Shown: positions 1-11,130 of the stretch, piece after piece
How the letters are laid out: each line of letters begins with the position of its first letter
How positions within the stretch are numbered: the first letter of the stretch is position 1
Origin: Hyposmocoma kahamanoa
Lineage: Eukaryota; Arthropoda; Insecta; Lepidoptera; Cosmopterigidae
Reading direction: 5' to 3'
Assembly (NCBI RefSeq): GCF_003589595.1
Contig: NW_020654422.1
Coordinates: forward strand, 20,724,769 to 20,788,768
DNA: 64,000 nt
The notes under the pieces: generated by a model
Seen by the model: the letters and a program-made list of their open reading frames with translations, nothing else
What the model was told of the DNA's origin: nothing
Databases searched by the model: none
Made by a program: the position numbers and the translations under genes

Positions 1-1879
1 TGAATCTACAACAAATCAACTTGGTGTACCATTCAAGTCGCTGGCCTTTTCCAGTTCTAATTGAACAAATCATCATCAATTTATTTAACCGCACCATTCC
101 TTTCCCTGTTAACTGGTAGTTATCTTAACAAAATAAAGCTGTTTACTGCGACCGTTCATTAGTGTGCTTATCTCGAACAGTTAGTTGTACCAAAATCGTC
201 AACAGAAGTTTATGTTTGTTTTGTTACGCACTGGTTTCCGTTTTTTATTTGGATAGTGTCTGTTTTATACAGTTTTTGTAAATGCATCAAAATTGATTAG
301 AACACTTAAAGTATCCAACAAGTTTAATATATCTACAATTTCGTTTATTACATGAGGATTATTATAGCACTAGAAATTTCTCTAGTATGCATTTAGTATG
401 TAGAGTTTTGTAAATTTCAGTAATTACAAACTTTTTAAACAACGCTTAAGAGTTTACTCTTATGGTCATTAGTTGAATTGTTTCTTTACCAATCGAACGA
501 CACCTATTGCTACTTTAACCGTGTAATTACGAGAATTCCTTGTTTTACTTTTCTGCCTTCTCACCGTTTGTCCAAATGACAATCAATTTAATAACATTTC
601 ACAAATAATGCACTTAGCCGTTCTTTTCTCCAATAAGACGTTACATAATATTTATATGAAATTCTCAAACTGTCAGGTTCACTGACTTGCGCTATTATTG
701 TGGATTGGACCGACGCGATTGTGTTTCCGACATCGAGATTTGTTAGACTTTTGTATCGGATAGCTTTTTTATTTGTCGTTTTGTTTTGGTCACTTGTTAT
801 TGTTTGTTGTTGTCGCATAACTTGTTGTTTCCTTTTTTAACTTTGTATTTTATTGTTACTTTTATTTTCAATCCGACATTTCACTGCTTGCTCCAGTGTA
901 AGGTTGCTTAACCTTGTTTTAGACTCACGTCTACGTTTTGTGTTAGACTTACGTCTGAATATTTAACTTTTTACGCCACGATAATGTATTTTATAATTAA
1001 TCCAACCTTATTTCTATCTTTAAATTATTGCTTTTTTAATGTTCTATCCTTCACTGCATATTTGATTTTCATTTATCCATTATAATTTTTGGAGTCAGAA
1101 TAAAGTCATATATTACGCATATTTGTGTTCCTAAAGATTCAACATTTCCATGTTCCTAAGATCGTTTGCCAAACTTTGAGTTCACTATAATGTCTCTCAT
1201 CCATGAGTATGATGTAATAAACTTAACTCCAATCATTTTTTATTCCTCCCAAAATGAGTTTCTATCCCGTGCGAAGATCCCATTGCCCTTAAAAGGAACT
1301 TCTCAAGAATATCAATGTAACACATTGGCAGCTATCACTATTATGATGTAGTCCAAATACTTATATAATATCAAGATATTATGTTCTTTGGAACCTATAA
1401 ACGGTTAAGTATTTAAATATTTTAGTCAGGAATTGTGTCTTGTTACAAACTCCGAGCAAAGAACATTTTTAATATGATACCAATGAAATGAGATTTTATG
1501 AGACGTCTATTCCCCTTCAAAGTACCAAAAACGTCTAATTGGAACCAAGAAACGTAAACCCCAAAAATAATTAACGCGACAAACGCTACCCCCACAAACC
1601 GCTGAAAATATTGAAACGCCGCAGCCGCGTACCATTACACGCGAATTAAGCCTCCACTAACCGCAATGCGAACGAGGCAATTTACCATTTCCGCACAATT
1701 CAGTCCTTACAGCCACCAAAACAACACTTACGTTGATCGAAGAAGCACCGATCCAGACCATTCATAACGTAGCGAACAACCTCATCACTGAAACACAATT
1801 TTTCTTTGCGTTCACAAGTTGCACTAGACGTCACACTCAAAACAAATCACAGCGTATACGTTCCCACTTCGGTCACTGC
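1..1879. other. no gene recognised
   Basis: AT-rich sequence with no convincing reading frame. Two points can be noted. An imperfect direct repeat lies at 919-957 (two TTAGACT-ACGTCT units). A CRE-like GACGTCAC occurs at 1827-1834, about 50 bp before the GC-rich block that may be a promoter. Confidence 0.6.
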
Positions 1880-2249
1880 ACAACGTCAGGGCGGGTGCTG
1901 AGGTAACACTGATAGGGGTTGGAGAGACGTGTTGCCGGTTCGGCGGTCGGCGCGCGACTGGAGTGTGCGCGGCGTTGCAGGAGCGAGAGGTGCGGGGTCG
2001 GGAGCGGCGGGAGGGGGTGCGTGCGTTCGGAATCCACTTCCCACGTGCTCGCCGTCCGTCCCTTTCTTGCAGGACGGGTTAGCTTTTTAAAAGTACAGCC
2101 CGTCGACGCATCGATACGGCCGGGGGCGATGTTTTGCTGTAGCCTTGTTTATATGCACTGCAGCTAATAATAACATGCGAATAACACTTCAAGTGCGCGT
2201 TTGTTGTTGTTGTTTTTTTTTCATATCGATGTTAGAGTTAAGTGGCGAG
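1880..2249 (+). promoter_or_regulatory. candidate promoter and non-coding first exon
   Basis: A strongly GC- and CpG-rich block in an otherwise AT-rich region. It is densest at about 1930-2030 and falls back to T-rich sequence near 2190-2220. It ends in GGCGAG followed by GTAAGT at 2250-2255, a perfect U1-matching 5' splice site. This arrangement suits a housekeeping-type promoter with a 5' UTR exon on the plus strand. An 82-codon frame at 1919-2167 is arginine- and cysteine-rich in the way random GC-rich sequence is, so I do not call it coding. No TATA box is evident. The transcription start cannot be placed. The promoter could instead fire on the minus strand. Confidence 0.4.
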
Positions 2250-3281
2250 GTAAGTTGTGTTTGTTTTAGAGTTACCGATATGGTTGTTCCGCTCGTGTGT
2301 TTCCGGTGAAGAGCGCGGGATGAAGTTTTAATGTGATTCATCAAAGCTTTATAACATTGTTATATTTTGGTAAATGTTGGCGAATGGATGATTTAATCCT
2401 TTCGCGTTGTTGGTAATTAAGTAAAGAAAGATACTAGAATTCATATTAACGGCGATCTTAGATTGTCTTGAACATTGAACAGAGTTCGGGTTCATTGCGT
2501 AATATTATGGACAATTAACGCCCAATCGTACATACATTCTTAATGCTCTTAAGTAAATATGTATACACTTCCGGACAAATAATTCGAGTCACCACGCATT
2601 TTCAGTGCTAAGTGCGCTAAGCTTAAACAATGTTTGATTAATTAAAAACTATTATGCAATTTTGAAACTAGTATACTAAACGTCTTTTCCATAAGTCCTT
2701 GTTGGGAATTTGGATTTCCAAAACCAGGGGAAAACTCCGATGATAGCACTATTTTTACCCTTTGCGACAAAAATGCGAGGTGGCTCGTAATATGTGTCCG
2801 GGAGTATATTTCTATTTTTAACTTTGATCAATCGTAACGTTAATGTTAACAGTAAAGGACAATAATAGAGCTAACGACACTTTTAAATTAAAGATTATGT
2901 CTGTAATTCATTGAATGATGAGTAATGCTATTAACGGATACTTAACTGGTTCTTAAATGGTAATGAATAGACGTTTTGCACAAAATGGTTACTTATATGA
3001 ATATATACAAATACATATAAACAATTGACAAGTACAATGCCTTCATTTAAATTAATGGTAGGCACAGCATTACCCAAAAAAGTGTTATTTTGGAGGCACG
3101 AAAGTGACTGGACTATAATAATGAAATTTAATGGAATTTGCACTAAGTGAATTGTAAATCCCAATTGGACTTTACTCTGAATTGACACCAGAGCTACCGT
3201 GACATAGATTATCTCCGTTGAACTTTATCAGAGCTTGGATATTTTAAATAGCAAAAACAGTGAAAATTAGGCACAACAATG
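2250..3281. other. no gene recognised; possible intron
   Basis: AT-rich, with no repeat copy or coding frame that I recognise. If the donor at 2250 is used, this is intron sequence. Confidence 0.4.
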
Positions 3282-3520
3282 ACTTTTTTTATGATATCAA
3301 TTGACGGGACGTACAAGTCGTGCATCTGGTGGTAAGCGACACGTCTGTCCATAACAGTTGCAGTGCCACTCATAGCTTTAAACCGCAAGGACCTGAGGGG
3401 CACCGCCACTGCGCTCCTGACCCTGCGACTTAAGTTACAAAGACTCTTGTGCCTGTAATTTCATCAGAACCAAAACCGAAACGTAGTAATGCTAACATTA
3501 CTGCTTGGCGGCCGAAATAG
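3282..3520 (-). mobile_element. SINE-like repeat, family A
   Basis: One of about 21 copies in the window. Read on its plus sense, a complete family A unit starts TAGTAGCAGTAGAGCTCC. It then has TTTCTGCCGCCAAGCAG, GACTTGTCAACTTATGTC and GTTATGGACAGGCGTGTC, and ends near CTTGTTCGTCCCGTCA-CTTG-ATATCATAAAA. Intact copies are about 300 bp and encode nothing. The 3' end resembles conserved lepidopteran LINE 3' ends, which suggests mobilisation in trans. This copy lacks the outer 5' part and is moderately diverged. Confidence 0.75.
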
Positions 3521-4531
3521 ATTAGGATAAAAATATTTTAGGACAAAGGATAGAATAAAGAACTTGATAACTATTGTAACTCGCAATCGCTGCTTATCAG
3601 ATAAAACAATCAAGAGTTTGTTTTTATTTCTTTATTTGTACATTACATCCATATGTTAACCGAATTTAAGTAAGACGTGTTTGTTAACATCTTACTTTCT
3701 TTCTATTTGTAATGTTTATCATTACATGTTACATAAATTATTAGTGTGAATAACTGTTATTAATATAAATAATTAACTGTGTTTGACTGTTGCATGCGAT
3801 GGCAACCTTTGAGTCAACACTTTAGCATTATTCCGTTTGAATTGTATAATCAGAATAGTATGTATGAAGTGTATGACTTGTTGGTTGTCCTAAATAAATA
3901 AAATAAAAATAAAAGACGTAGAAAAAATAATGTTTTCCTTTTAAATCCAGGAACGATCAAAGATATATTAAAAATATAGGTATATAGAATTACAAAAGTA
4001 ATTGTTATTTACCTACACTTTAAACATATAGAATAATTCTGAAATTTCTTCTTAAAGCTTAAATGTGTTATATTGTACAGACAACTGCACATCAAAGTAT
4101 ACTTTTTTGTTTGAATATCGCCTCTAGGGCAACGGGACAAGATCTGTCAATGTGTAGTTTGCTGATGCTGGCGTCCATATTCGTTTTTTAAAATTGTATT
4201 CTATTCCCACCCTAGGCGTAAAACGCCACATCTACAAAATGACATCTTTTCAGGTGAGAGGTTTAAAAATTCTGCGAATAAAATTAATAGATAATTTTTT
4301 ACGCTGAAATAAGGAAGTTAGACAATGTCATGTAAACATGACAAATGCAATAAATGTCACTCTGTACCGTCCCCATTCAACAAAACTCCAATATGTTGTC
4401 TCTTTCTTGTAAAAAAAGGCACACCTAATAATCTAACTGAGCTCAAAACAGAATTCCAGTATAATTGAAGTGTTGTTAATTTTTTAGGGAATTACTGCCT
4501 ACGTTTCTAAATTAACTGATTTTATTTCCAG
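3521..4531. other. no gene; LINE-like tail and short repeat S
   Basis: An A-rich AAATA-type tail at 3890-3915 looks like the end of an old retroposon. At 4209-4262 a short repeat (S) with CACATCTACAAAATGACA and TTTCAGGTGAGAG recurs at 24276-24318. The last 30 bases have branch-point-like TTAAC/CTGAT and a TTTATTTCCAG acceptor. Confidence 0.45.
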
Positions 4532-4612
4532 AAAAAATCATGCAGTTGCTAGCACATGGAGATACTAAACTCCCATTATGCTGAGGATATTGGTCAAAAT
4601 TTGTACACAACG
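4532..4612 (+). other. candidate non-coding internal exon
   Basis: 81 bp between a good 3' splice site (CTGATTTTATTTCCAG, ending at 4531) and a strong donor (ACG then GTAAGT at 4613-4618). All three frames contain stops, so it could only be a UTR exon. It would follow the donor at 2250 on the same strand. Its single ATG opens a 15-codon upstream-type frame. Splice-like motifs also arise by chance, so this stands only as a pair with the upstream exon. Confidence 0.3.
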
Positions 4613-4817
4613 GTAAGTGATTTTAGTACACGAGTGCTGCGAGGGATAATTGCATACTATTGGACAATTTAAATTACCAAAAGTAGTAAGCGCTACACAT
4701 CTCTATCAAATGTACTATTCAAATGTACTAAGTGCATGGGCTTTGATTCACTGATAATTTTGCAAGTTTAGTGTAGCCATTGAGTTGCAAAGTAAATTGC
4801 TACGTAATGATACGTAA

Positions 4818-4950
4818 GTCAACTGTGACCATGAGACCTGCAAAGGGCCCGATACGTCGGTTTGTTTAAAAAAACAAATGTACGCGATTTAAATCCGGCA
4901 AAATAGTTTCACTTCCTTTGTGCAACAATCGTGAAAACCTAAGAACCCGA
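4818..4950 (+). repeat. Penelope terminal repeat, family P
   Basis: Contains the family P landmarks in order: GTGACCATG, CCTGCAAAGGGCCCG, GTCGGTTTGTTT, CGATTTAAATCCGG, and the end motif CCTAAGAACCCGA. The GAAACGTC of other copies is mutated to GATACGTC here. The family is tied to a Penelope-like element by the copy downstream of the GIY-YIG frame at 56.4 kb. Confidence 0.7.
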
Positions 4951-5920
4951 TATTACTACGTAATAGTTACATTCTTTTCTAAATGCTAAAAATCAATCAT
5001 CAGTTTTAAATCCAATATAATAAATAGCAAGTTGTATCTGGAATTCGAAGTCAAACTTTCAAATTGCTCTACTGTAAAATTTCCAAAAGCGTAGTTAGTA
5101 CAAGTGTGCTAGGCCATCGATATGTTGCATCGGTTTTGCTCAGGTGTGAGTGTGTGTAAATGTTATTTTTTTGTGTGCTCTGGACTATTTGTTACGTGCT
5201 ATGGCATAATATCGGTGAGGGATACTTAGCAAAGGCATGGACCAATTTGACATGTTTATATTATTGAATCGCGTGTCAACTACAGTATTTTTTATTATTA
5301 ATTGTGTAGGGTGAATAAATCATTAGATACGGTTCAACTTTAAAAAAAATCCTAATAAATCGTCACTAACGAAGTTTTTCGTCTATCGATGACATATAAA
5401 ATGATCTGTTAATTAAAAGAAACTGACAGAGACCACACTGACAAAATTAGTTGTAAAAACAACGAACAATCCCCATTACAAGAAAAATGTGGAGCACTAA
5501 AAAGGGACACAGATAGTGAAAACAAAAAGTTAATGCGTTTCTTAAAACGCTATTTTGGTGGTCTTTCTGAACCACCCTTGCTTTGTTGCCAAGTTGTATT
5601 TACTGTTAGAATGGATAGACAGATGATTGTTACAAAGTTGAAATTTACTGTAAAAACTTTGAAAGAAATATACTTATAATGTCTTTGTTTATGCAAATAA
5701 TCTATGGTTTTGTAATTTCTTAAATCTTTTTTTCTTTTGTGGCGTTATTCGTCATAGTCAAGTAGTATAATGTTTATCCTTTGTAAACAGATAAATTACT
5801 ATCTAGACAACTTTTATATTACGTGTGTTTTGATGTCAATGTTTAGAAACTGAATAGAAGAAGTGTTTCTTCTAAATAACCTGAAATTAATAAAAAAATA
5901 CTTCCAACTTTTTTCTTTAT
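4951..5920. other. no gene recognised
   Basis: AT-rich sequence. No repeat family seen elsewhere in the window occurs here, so it may be low-copy DNA. Confidence 0.4.
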
Positions 5921-5988
5921 TTTATGATATCAAGCGACGGGATGAACAAGTTGTGCGTCTGTTGGTAACCGACAAGTCTGACCATGAG
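5921..5988 (-). mobile_element. family A fragment
   Basis: Only the terminal ~60 bp (ATATCAAGCGACGGGATGAA through GACAAGTCTG), followed by an AAAAATA-rich stretch. A short family F-like piece (ATCGGTTCACAGG, then CCCGTAACA) follows at 6014-6050. Confidence 0.6.
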
Positions 5989-6060
5989 TTTCCAATAAAA
6001 AAATAAAAATAAAAATCGGTTCACAGGCGGAGTAATCCCGTAACACAAAGAGCTCCACCG

Positions 6061-6592
6061 CTATTAATATTTTTTTTAAAAGTACCAAAAATTTTTCCAG
6101 CTGCAAAAGTAACTATGTTGAGTTATCTATACGTCAGTCGCTAAAGGATTTTAGTTAGATTTTTTACTCGACTGACTCATTGATTTTGTCCGGAGTGGTT
6201 TCGCGATTGATATTGATTTACGATCTGTCAAGAATGGAAACGGGTTGGCTCATTGGCTCGTGCGGTATGAGAGTAACTGTTTCTTCGTAATTAATATTCC
6301 CGTCTCGTCTGTTATTGCGTTTTTTTATACTTACATTTTGTTAGTGGTTATTTGATGCTTGGAATTTGTAATGAATCGAACAAGAAGGTTGCTATGATAA
6401 GATCTCAACATACCGAAGAAGGTTTAGGAAACTTGTTTAAGTTTAAGTTACACGCTTGCTGCTAACGGTTACTGTCTCCTTGGAGGTGTGTATTGTACTT
6501 GAGTTTAGACAGTACAACAAATAAATCTAAATAAATAAATTAGACAACAGCACATATGTCGCTCTAAACCAAAAGTAAGTAACTACAGCACT
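6061..6592. other. no gene; A-rich retroposon tail
   Basis: Nothing coding. An AAATAAATCTAAATAAATAAA tract at 6519-6541 resembles a retroposon tail and follows about 100 bp of unidentified sequence. Confidence 0.4.
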
Positions 6593-6775
6593 TGTTCTTA
6601 GGTTTTCGCGATTGTTACACATTGGAAATGACTTTTCAGATCTTTGTTTGTTCCTTCAAACAAATTAAAGTTTCGGGCCCTTTACAGGTCCCATGGTGAC
6701 TGAGATATAAAGTTATCAACCGTTTATGTCTAACATTAATACAAACCTCCCTAACAAAAGAAACCTAATTTTGTA
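6593..6775 (-). repeat. Penelope terminal repeat, family P
   Basis: Reverse-oriented copy from TTCTTAGGTTTTCGCGATTG to CTTTACAGGTCCCATGGTGA. It extends into TTATGTCTAACATTAATAC, which is also present next to the copy at 14.9 kb, so family P is longer than its conserved core. It carries an internal deletion in the ATTTAAATCG region. Confidence 0.7.
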
Positions 6776-6830
6776 AAAAAAAAAAAACAAAAATCTCAGT
6801 ACAGAGTACTAAAGAAACCTACTTCAAAAG

Positions 6831-7045
6831 ACATTCATCCCCTAGTTTGCCACCCTTAGAGGTAGAATATTTTCCTTAAGTTTAAATGGGACCACTATCC
6901 TCTATCCGACAAAAGAAGAATCATCAAAATCGTTTTAAAAATTCCGGAGATATCGCGTAACATACATACAAAAAAGAACATGTCCAAAAATGGACGTCAC
7001 GACACTATTATTAAATAATAAAATACAGCTCTTCTTCTAAAATCC
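6831..7045 (-). repeat. family F repeat
   Basis: Family F reads, on the strand used here, AAAGTGCGCGAAACCGG, CCTAGTTTGC, CCTTAGAGG, GAATCATCAAAATCG, then GAGATATCGCGTAACATACA, and ends CCTCC-TTTTT-GAAGTCGGTTAA. This copy starts at the CCTAGTTTGC block and fades before the terminal block. Confidence 0.6.
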
Positions 7046-7382
7046 ACCATGCGTGTGTCTTCACCGCATTGTTAAATTTCGTCTTTATATTTCTTTGAAT
7101 GAAACAAGAATTTGGTTTGTGCATTCAGAAGCACAGTTCCCATCAACATGTTTGGAATACGCAATCATCGTTATAAATTCCACGGAGGTTAATTAAAACA
7201 AATAGCGGACATAGTGTTCGCTCATTAGTACTGCAACATTAGGATTCTTAAGTGAAAGACGTAATATTAGGAGAAGGGGTGATAGTTTCCGCTTGGTTAG
7301 GATTTTGGAGATGTTTCTTTGTGTTTTAAAATAGACGTAGAACTAAGAGCTGTATACAAAATGTGCGGTGTTCTTCTAAATA
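7046..7382. other. no gene recognised
   Basis: Nothing recognised on either strand. Confidence 0.4.
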
Positions 7383-7545
7383 ATGCTGAACAGAGAGCGT
7401 TGTGGTATAAAATATATATTAATGAAGACAGAAAAAAGAATCCCTTAGCGAATACAGGTGGAAATCTTGGACGTAGATTTTGATCGACTCAGGAACGTAG
7501 CAAGTGGAAGCTCATGGTTAATAGGAGACAAGCGTGATTGATCTC
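7383..7545 (+). pseudogene. possible LINE reverse transcriptase C-terminal scrap
   Basis: With frame changes, parts read like the end of RTE-type reverse transcriptases: RWKSW, then DFDRLRNVA and a WKLMVNRR-like string. This pattern (aromatic and basic residues after a DR motif) is common at the C-terminus of such proteins. There is no intact frame and the match is short, so the call is tentative. Confidence 0.3.
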
Positions 7546-7593
7546 ACTTATTGAGAAATATAAAATTATATATACAGTACAAAATGACTGAAT

Positions 7594-7790
7594 TTTTTTT
7601 ATTATATCAAGAGACGGGATGAACAATTCGTGTACCTGGTGTTAAGCGACACACCTGTGTGTAGCAGTTGCAGTGCTACTCAGATCTTTAAATAGCTACT
7701 GCATCTGTCACTTTGAGGACAAAATTGGCAAACCAGTATTTCCCTGGACCAACTCTTTCACAAGGAGAGTTTCTCTTTCTACTGCTACTT
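7594..7790 (-). mobile_element. family A, internally deleted
   Basis: The terminal part (TATCAAGAGACGGGATGAAC to CTTTGAGG) is joined directly to the opposite end (TTCCCTGGACCAACTCTTTC, ACAAGGAGAG). About 110 bp of the middle are missing. Confidence 0.65.
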
Positions 7791-7847
7791 CTACTACTGA
7801 ATGACGTTTGAATAAGTAAGAATATACAATTTCTTTTATACAGCCGG

Positions 7848-8010
7848 ATTCGAACCGACGTCTTCGAGCAAACCGTGCCGTTGAAAATACGCTAGAAGAC
7901 GTCGGTACGAATCCGGCCGGATTGAAGAAATTTTTTCTAAGTGTTCTTTGTATTAATATAAAGGTCTTTGTATTAATAAAATAACAAACTAGTGGAGTAA
8001 TTTCACAAAA
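7848..8010. mobile_element. family D tRNA-derived SINE, head-to-head palindrome
   Basis: Two opposed copies of the same tRNA-like head. GCCGGATTCGAACCGACG at 7851-7868 on one arm is mirrored by CGTCGGTACGAATCCGGC at about 7902-7920, with a loop of roughly 30 bp. The right arm continues into the family D body (GGATTGAAGAAATTTTTTCT, then TGGAGTAATTTCAC), also present at 53.8-54.1 kb. GGTTCGAATCC is a pol III B-box. Confidence 0.6.
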
Positions 8011-8275
8011 AAATTTAATAAAACAATTAAGTAAGAATCGAATCAGAAAGAGTTTTTCTGGTGATATTTGTTTGGTTAGAAAGCGACCGAAGATGTAGGC
8101 ACCTGTGTCCAAGCAGAGCAGAACCGCTAAAGAGTCAAATACACTAACGTCAGCTAGTACTAGGGCTTGGTGCATTTTGCGGTGTAAAGCCTGAACTGCT
8201 TGCTAAGAAGCCTTCAGTTTGCCTCGTTGAAGACTACAGTGACCAAGCGGCTAGTAGATACCTCCGCCAATATAC

Positions 8276-8527
8276 TTAGATACTTTTGCTGTCCTCCTGT
8301 GTGTGATGCCCCAAAGTGCGGCTTTCGATGACGTTCCTACCTTTGCCTTGGACATTGAAATATCGAATATCTTCTATATTTTCTTTTGACGTACCTGTAC
8401 GTGGCGTGTCTTTGTGCAATAATCGAGTACCCTGTGTCGACTGGCAAATGTTTTCACCATGATGGCATGCATTATAGTTTATGCCATCGATACGGTAAGA
8501 ATTAAGCATATGTATATAATTAAGCAT
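8276..8527 (-). pseudogene. family W conserved coding repeat, unidentified protein
   Basis: An 83-codon frame on the minus strand. I do not recognise the protein. Its segment SYRIDGINYNACHHGENICQ is matched by a diverged copy at 27711-27793, which reads SYRIDGIHCSGCHRGKKLCQ followed by QGTR. The two copies differ at several third positions without changing the residue (TAC/TAT, CAG/CAA, TCG/TCA, CGA/CGC). This is the pattern expected of selection on protein before both copies died. The Cys-His spacing may be a small metal-binding motif, but that is a guess. The rest of the frame is hydrophilic and ends at a stop at 8276-8278. Confidence 0.45.
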
Positions 8528-9609
8528 ATTTGTTATCGTTGTGTTTTATTTTATGACATGTAAATATTCTTAATAATAACGTCTTAACGTGCATTCGGGA
8601 AATATTACAGGACAGAGATTTAAAGTTACTTTTTAAGATAAAAAAAATCGTAACTTTAATTTCTTTTGTTACGTGGAAAAGTAGAAAGTTACAGATTTTC
8701 CATATCGTCGACTTAGAGGTAAAACTAAAACATATAGAATAACTTATAAACTTGTTGTTCTAATCAATTATTAAAGTAATATAGTACGTGAAAGAGGTAT
8801 AATTTAAGTAATTAAAATGCTAACTACAAAGATTATTGCGTTTACTACACTTTACACTATATTTTTATCTTCGTCCTGAAAAATTACGTAGAAATCACAT
8901 AAGAGGTATTTACTTTAAGATGACGATATAACAAATAAAATTCTGTTTTTTTTTTTCAAATTTTGCTTTTCTTAAAAAATGCTCAAAATGGCTCTCATGC
9001 AATATTTTCCAAATGTATGTTAGTTCCAGGATCGATATGTAAAAAAATAATTACAATTTTCTTTTTCGGACTCTACAGCTCACTAAAATAATAAATTGAA
9101 TAATTTCAGTCAAAGTTCTTAATATGTCCATTTGAAATAATTACTCCTACTTGTATAATTGGTTAAGTAATGTTTGATATGTAGAAAAGCAAACCCACGT
9201 TTAAAATAAGCCATCAAATCCAATTATGTTCAGTTTAACAATACTTTTTACCCTTCACAAAGAATTCCCAGCATTGTTACTTGTAGGTAATGACCCAAAT
9301 TGTCCCTCTACGTTCAATAGCGACAATACATCATATGGACGACAGATCGCAATAGTGTGGTATTTTGTAGTGTTGTCACAATATAGATTGATCTTTATCG
9401 ATTTCTCCCAAATACTCTTGTGAATTTATGATTGTAATAAGGTTCAATTTTGTAGTTTAGATATAAATTAAAATAATCACAAAATGAAGAAAGTAAAAAA
9501 TAATACCGAACTGCATCGTGCTAAGCACGAGAGTTCGAAAACATGAAAAATTTGCTATTGTTCAAATTTTGGAATTGTAAATATTTAAAAAGAAAAAAAA
9601 ATATATTTA
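8528..9609. other. no gene recognised
   Basis: Very AT-rich, with homopolymer T and A runs (8640, 8948, 9595). The 65-codon frame at 9226-9423 has no recognisable feature. Confidence 0.4.
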
Positions 9610-9826
9610 CGCAACCCTCATAGAAAATTGGCATAAATGGAGTTAAGTTAAATAGATACAGAAAAATATAATCAACATTCTCTCCAATTCCTGCAACTCT
9701 ATGACTAATATTGTCGATAGAGTTACAAGAATTGGAGAGGATGTGGGTTATATTTTTCTGCATCTAATGGAGTAATAAACATTTTTGACGTAACTCCACT
9801 TATGCCATTCTTCCAATAGGGGTGCG
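9610..9826. mobile_element. foldback MITE, family Q
   Basis: A nearly complete palindrome. The left arm has GCAACCCTC, GGCATAAATGGAGTTA, AGATACAGAAAAATATA and TCTCCAATTC. The right arm has the complements in reverse order: GAATTGGAGAGG, TATATTTTTCTGCATCT, TAACTCCACTTATGCC and GGGGTGCG. The arms exceed 90 bp with a loop of about 10 bp near 9705. A single end of the same family occurs at 50345-50392, so this is a mobile element rather than a host hairpin gene. TA dinucleotides flank both ends. Confidence 0.65.
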
Positions 9827-9889
9827 ATTTATGTACGTAAGTACTTTTTTGAATAAATATGTAGTTTTTAGTGTTACGTAACTAAAATA

Positions 9890-9990
9890 AATATTAGACC
9901 ACGTTTAGGAATTTAAACCGACTTCGGTATTCCAATAGCTTGCATTATGGGCGCTGGTTGAGGGGGATTAGATTCTCAGTACTACAAATT
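9890..9990 (+). mobile_element. tRNA-derived SINE fragment, family E
   Basis: Contains GCATTATGGGCGCTGG followed by GGGGATTAGATTCTCAG and an AATTTGGAA body. These match the better copies at 15.7 and 43.8 kb. The A-box side is decayed. Confidence 0.45.
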
Positions 9991-11130
9991 TGGAAAATTA
10001 ATTAGTCAAAATCCATTATTAATTGTTAAGAAATTAGTATACAAATGTCAAACACATTTTGTAATATGCGTCGATTATATAAACAGAATAGAGACAAAAT
10101 AAGGGCTATACATTCCTGGTAACCCGTCAGTGATACACCACTTATAAATATCAACTCTAGTTTGTACTGAAATAAAGAAGCGCCTGTGTATAAACATGTG
10201 TGAATAAACAACTGACCTGTGTGTACATATCCGTATATTTCAAAAATATTCTGTATTTATTGTATTAAAGATAACATCTCTAACAATGCCGTGCTGTTCT
10301 ATTCGGTGGTATGGGAAAAACAGCAAAACATCGAATTACAAAACAAACGGAATCAAATTTCATCGGTAATTAAATATTAAATAAGTAATTTTGTAATTTT
10401 CATCCATTATAGCAAAGTTCAAGTTAATTGATCGATTTGAAGTGACACAATTGACGACACCCATTGACGACATCCGTCAATTGTTTCGAACTCGGGCTAG
10501 CTTATTTCAAACATCTTAAGTAACATTTCGTCTTTATTTCCGGTTATATACTCGATGGTAACGTGTAACCAACTATCGATGACGGCGACGATTGATCGAG
10601 AACATCCAACACTAATTTGCTGTACAATGCGTAGATATTTATCACAATTTGCAGCTAAATCTAGCGTAACGCCGCGTTGGATCACAAAGGGTCTAGCACA
10701 TTCAGGCGTGGCGATCGCTATCGATCTTTCGCGCTATTATTATATTTGCGTACGCTGAGGAGTTTTAAAGTTTCGATTTGCAAATCATATTGGTTACATT
10801 AAAAATGTATATTCGATGGCTTTCTAGAATAGTGACCTATCACAAAATCATCAGAAACATGGTTTAAAAATCAGGATATCTAAAATACTATGCAGACGAA
10901 TTGTATACAGGCTCAAATTCTCACGTGATTGTTTTAAACAGTAAAAAGCTCAGTGTCTTTTTCACAATAAAATTTAGCTTATTCTGTGTGTATTTGTGTA
11001 ATAAAACAGAAGAATGAACAATTTTGGTTTAAGCCACTATTTTTGAAAAGCTGCGATATGAGAAAATTTATTGAGAAATTTTCAAATCAACGTTTTGACA
11101 AAGACCCCTTTCAATAGCTTCCGTCAGTAA
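9991..11130. other. no gene recognised
   Basis: 10540-10760 is less AT-rich than its surroundings and free of known repeats, with overlapping 62- and 67-codon frames on opposite strands. I see no domain in either. It is a candidate low-copy segment. Confidence 0.35.

Noticed and set aside
1919..2167. 82-codon frame in the GC-rich block
   Set aside because: Arg/Cys/Gly-rich reading typical of random GC-rich DNA. Better seen as promoter or 5' UTR.
7708..8175. 155-codon minus-strand frame
   Set aside because: It runs through a family A fragment and the family D palindrome. The sequence is explained by repeats and has no domain.
9675..9745. Pre-microRNA-like hairpin
   Set aside because: Pairing extends far beyond a microRNA precursor, and one arm recurs at 50.3 kb, so it is a foldback element.
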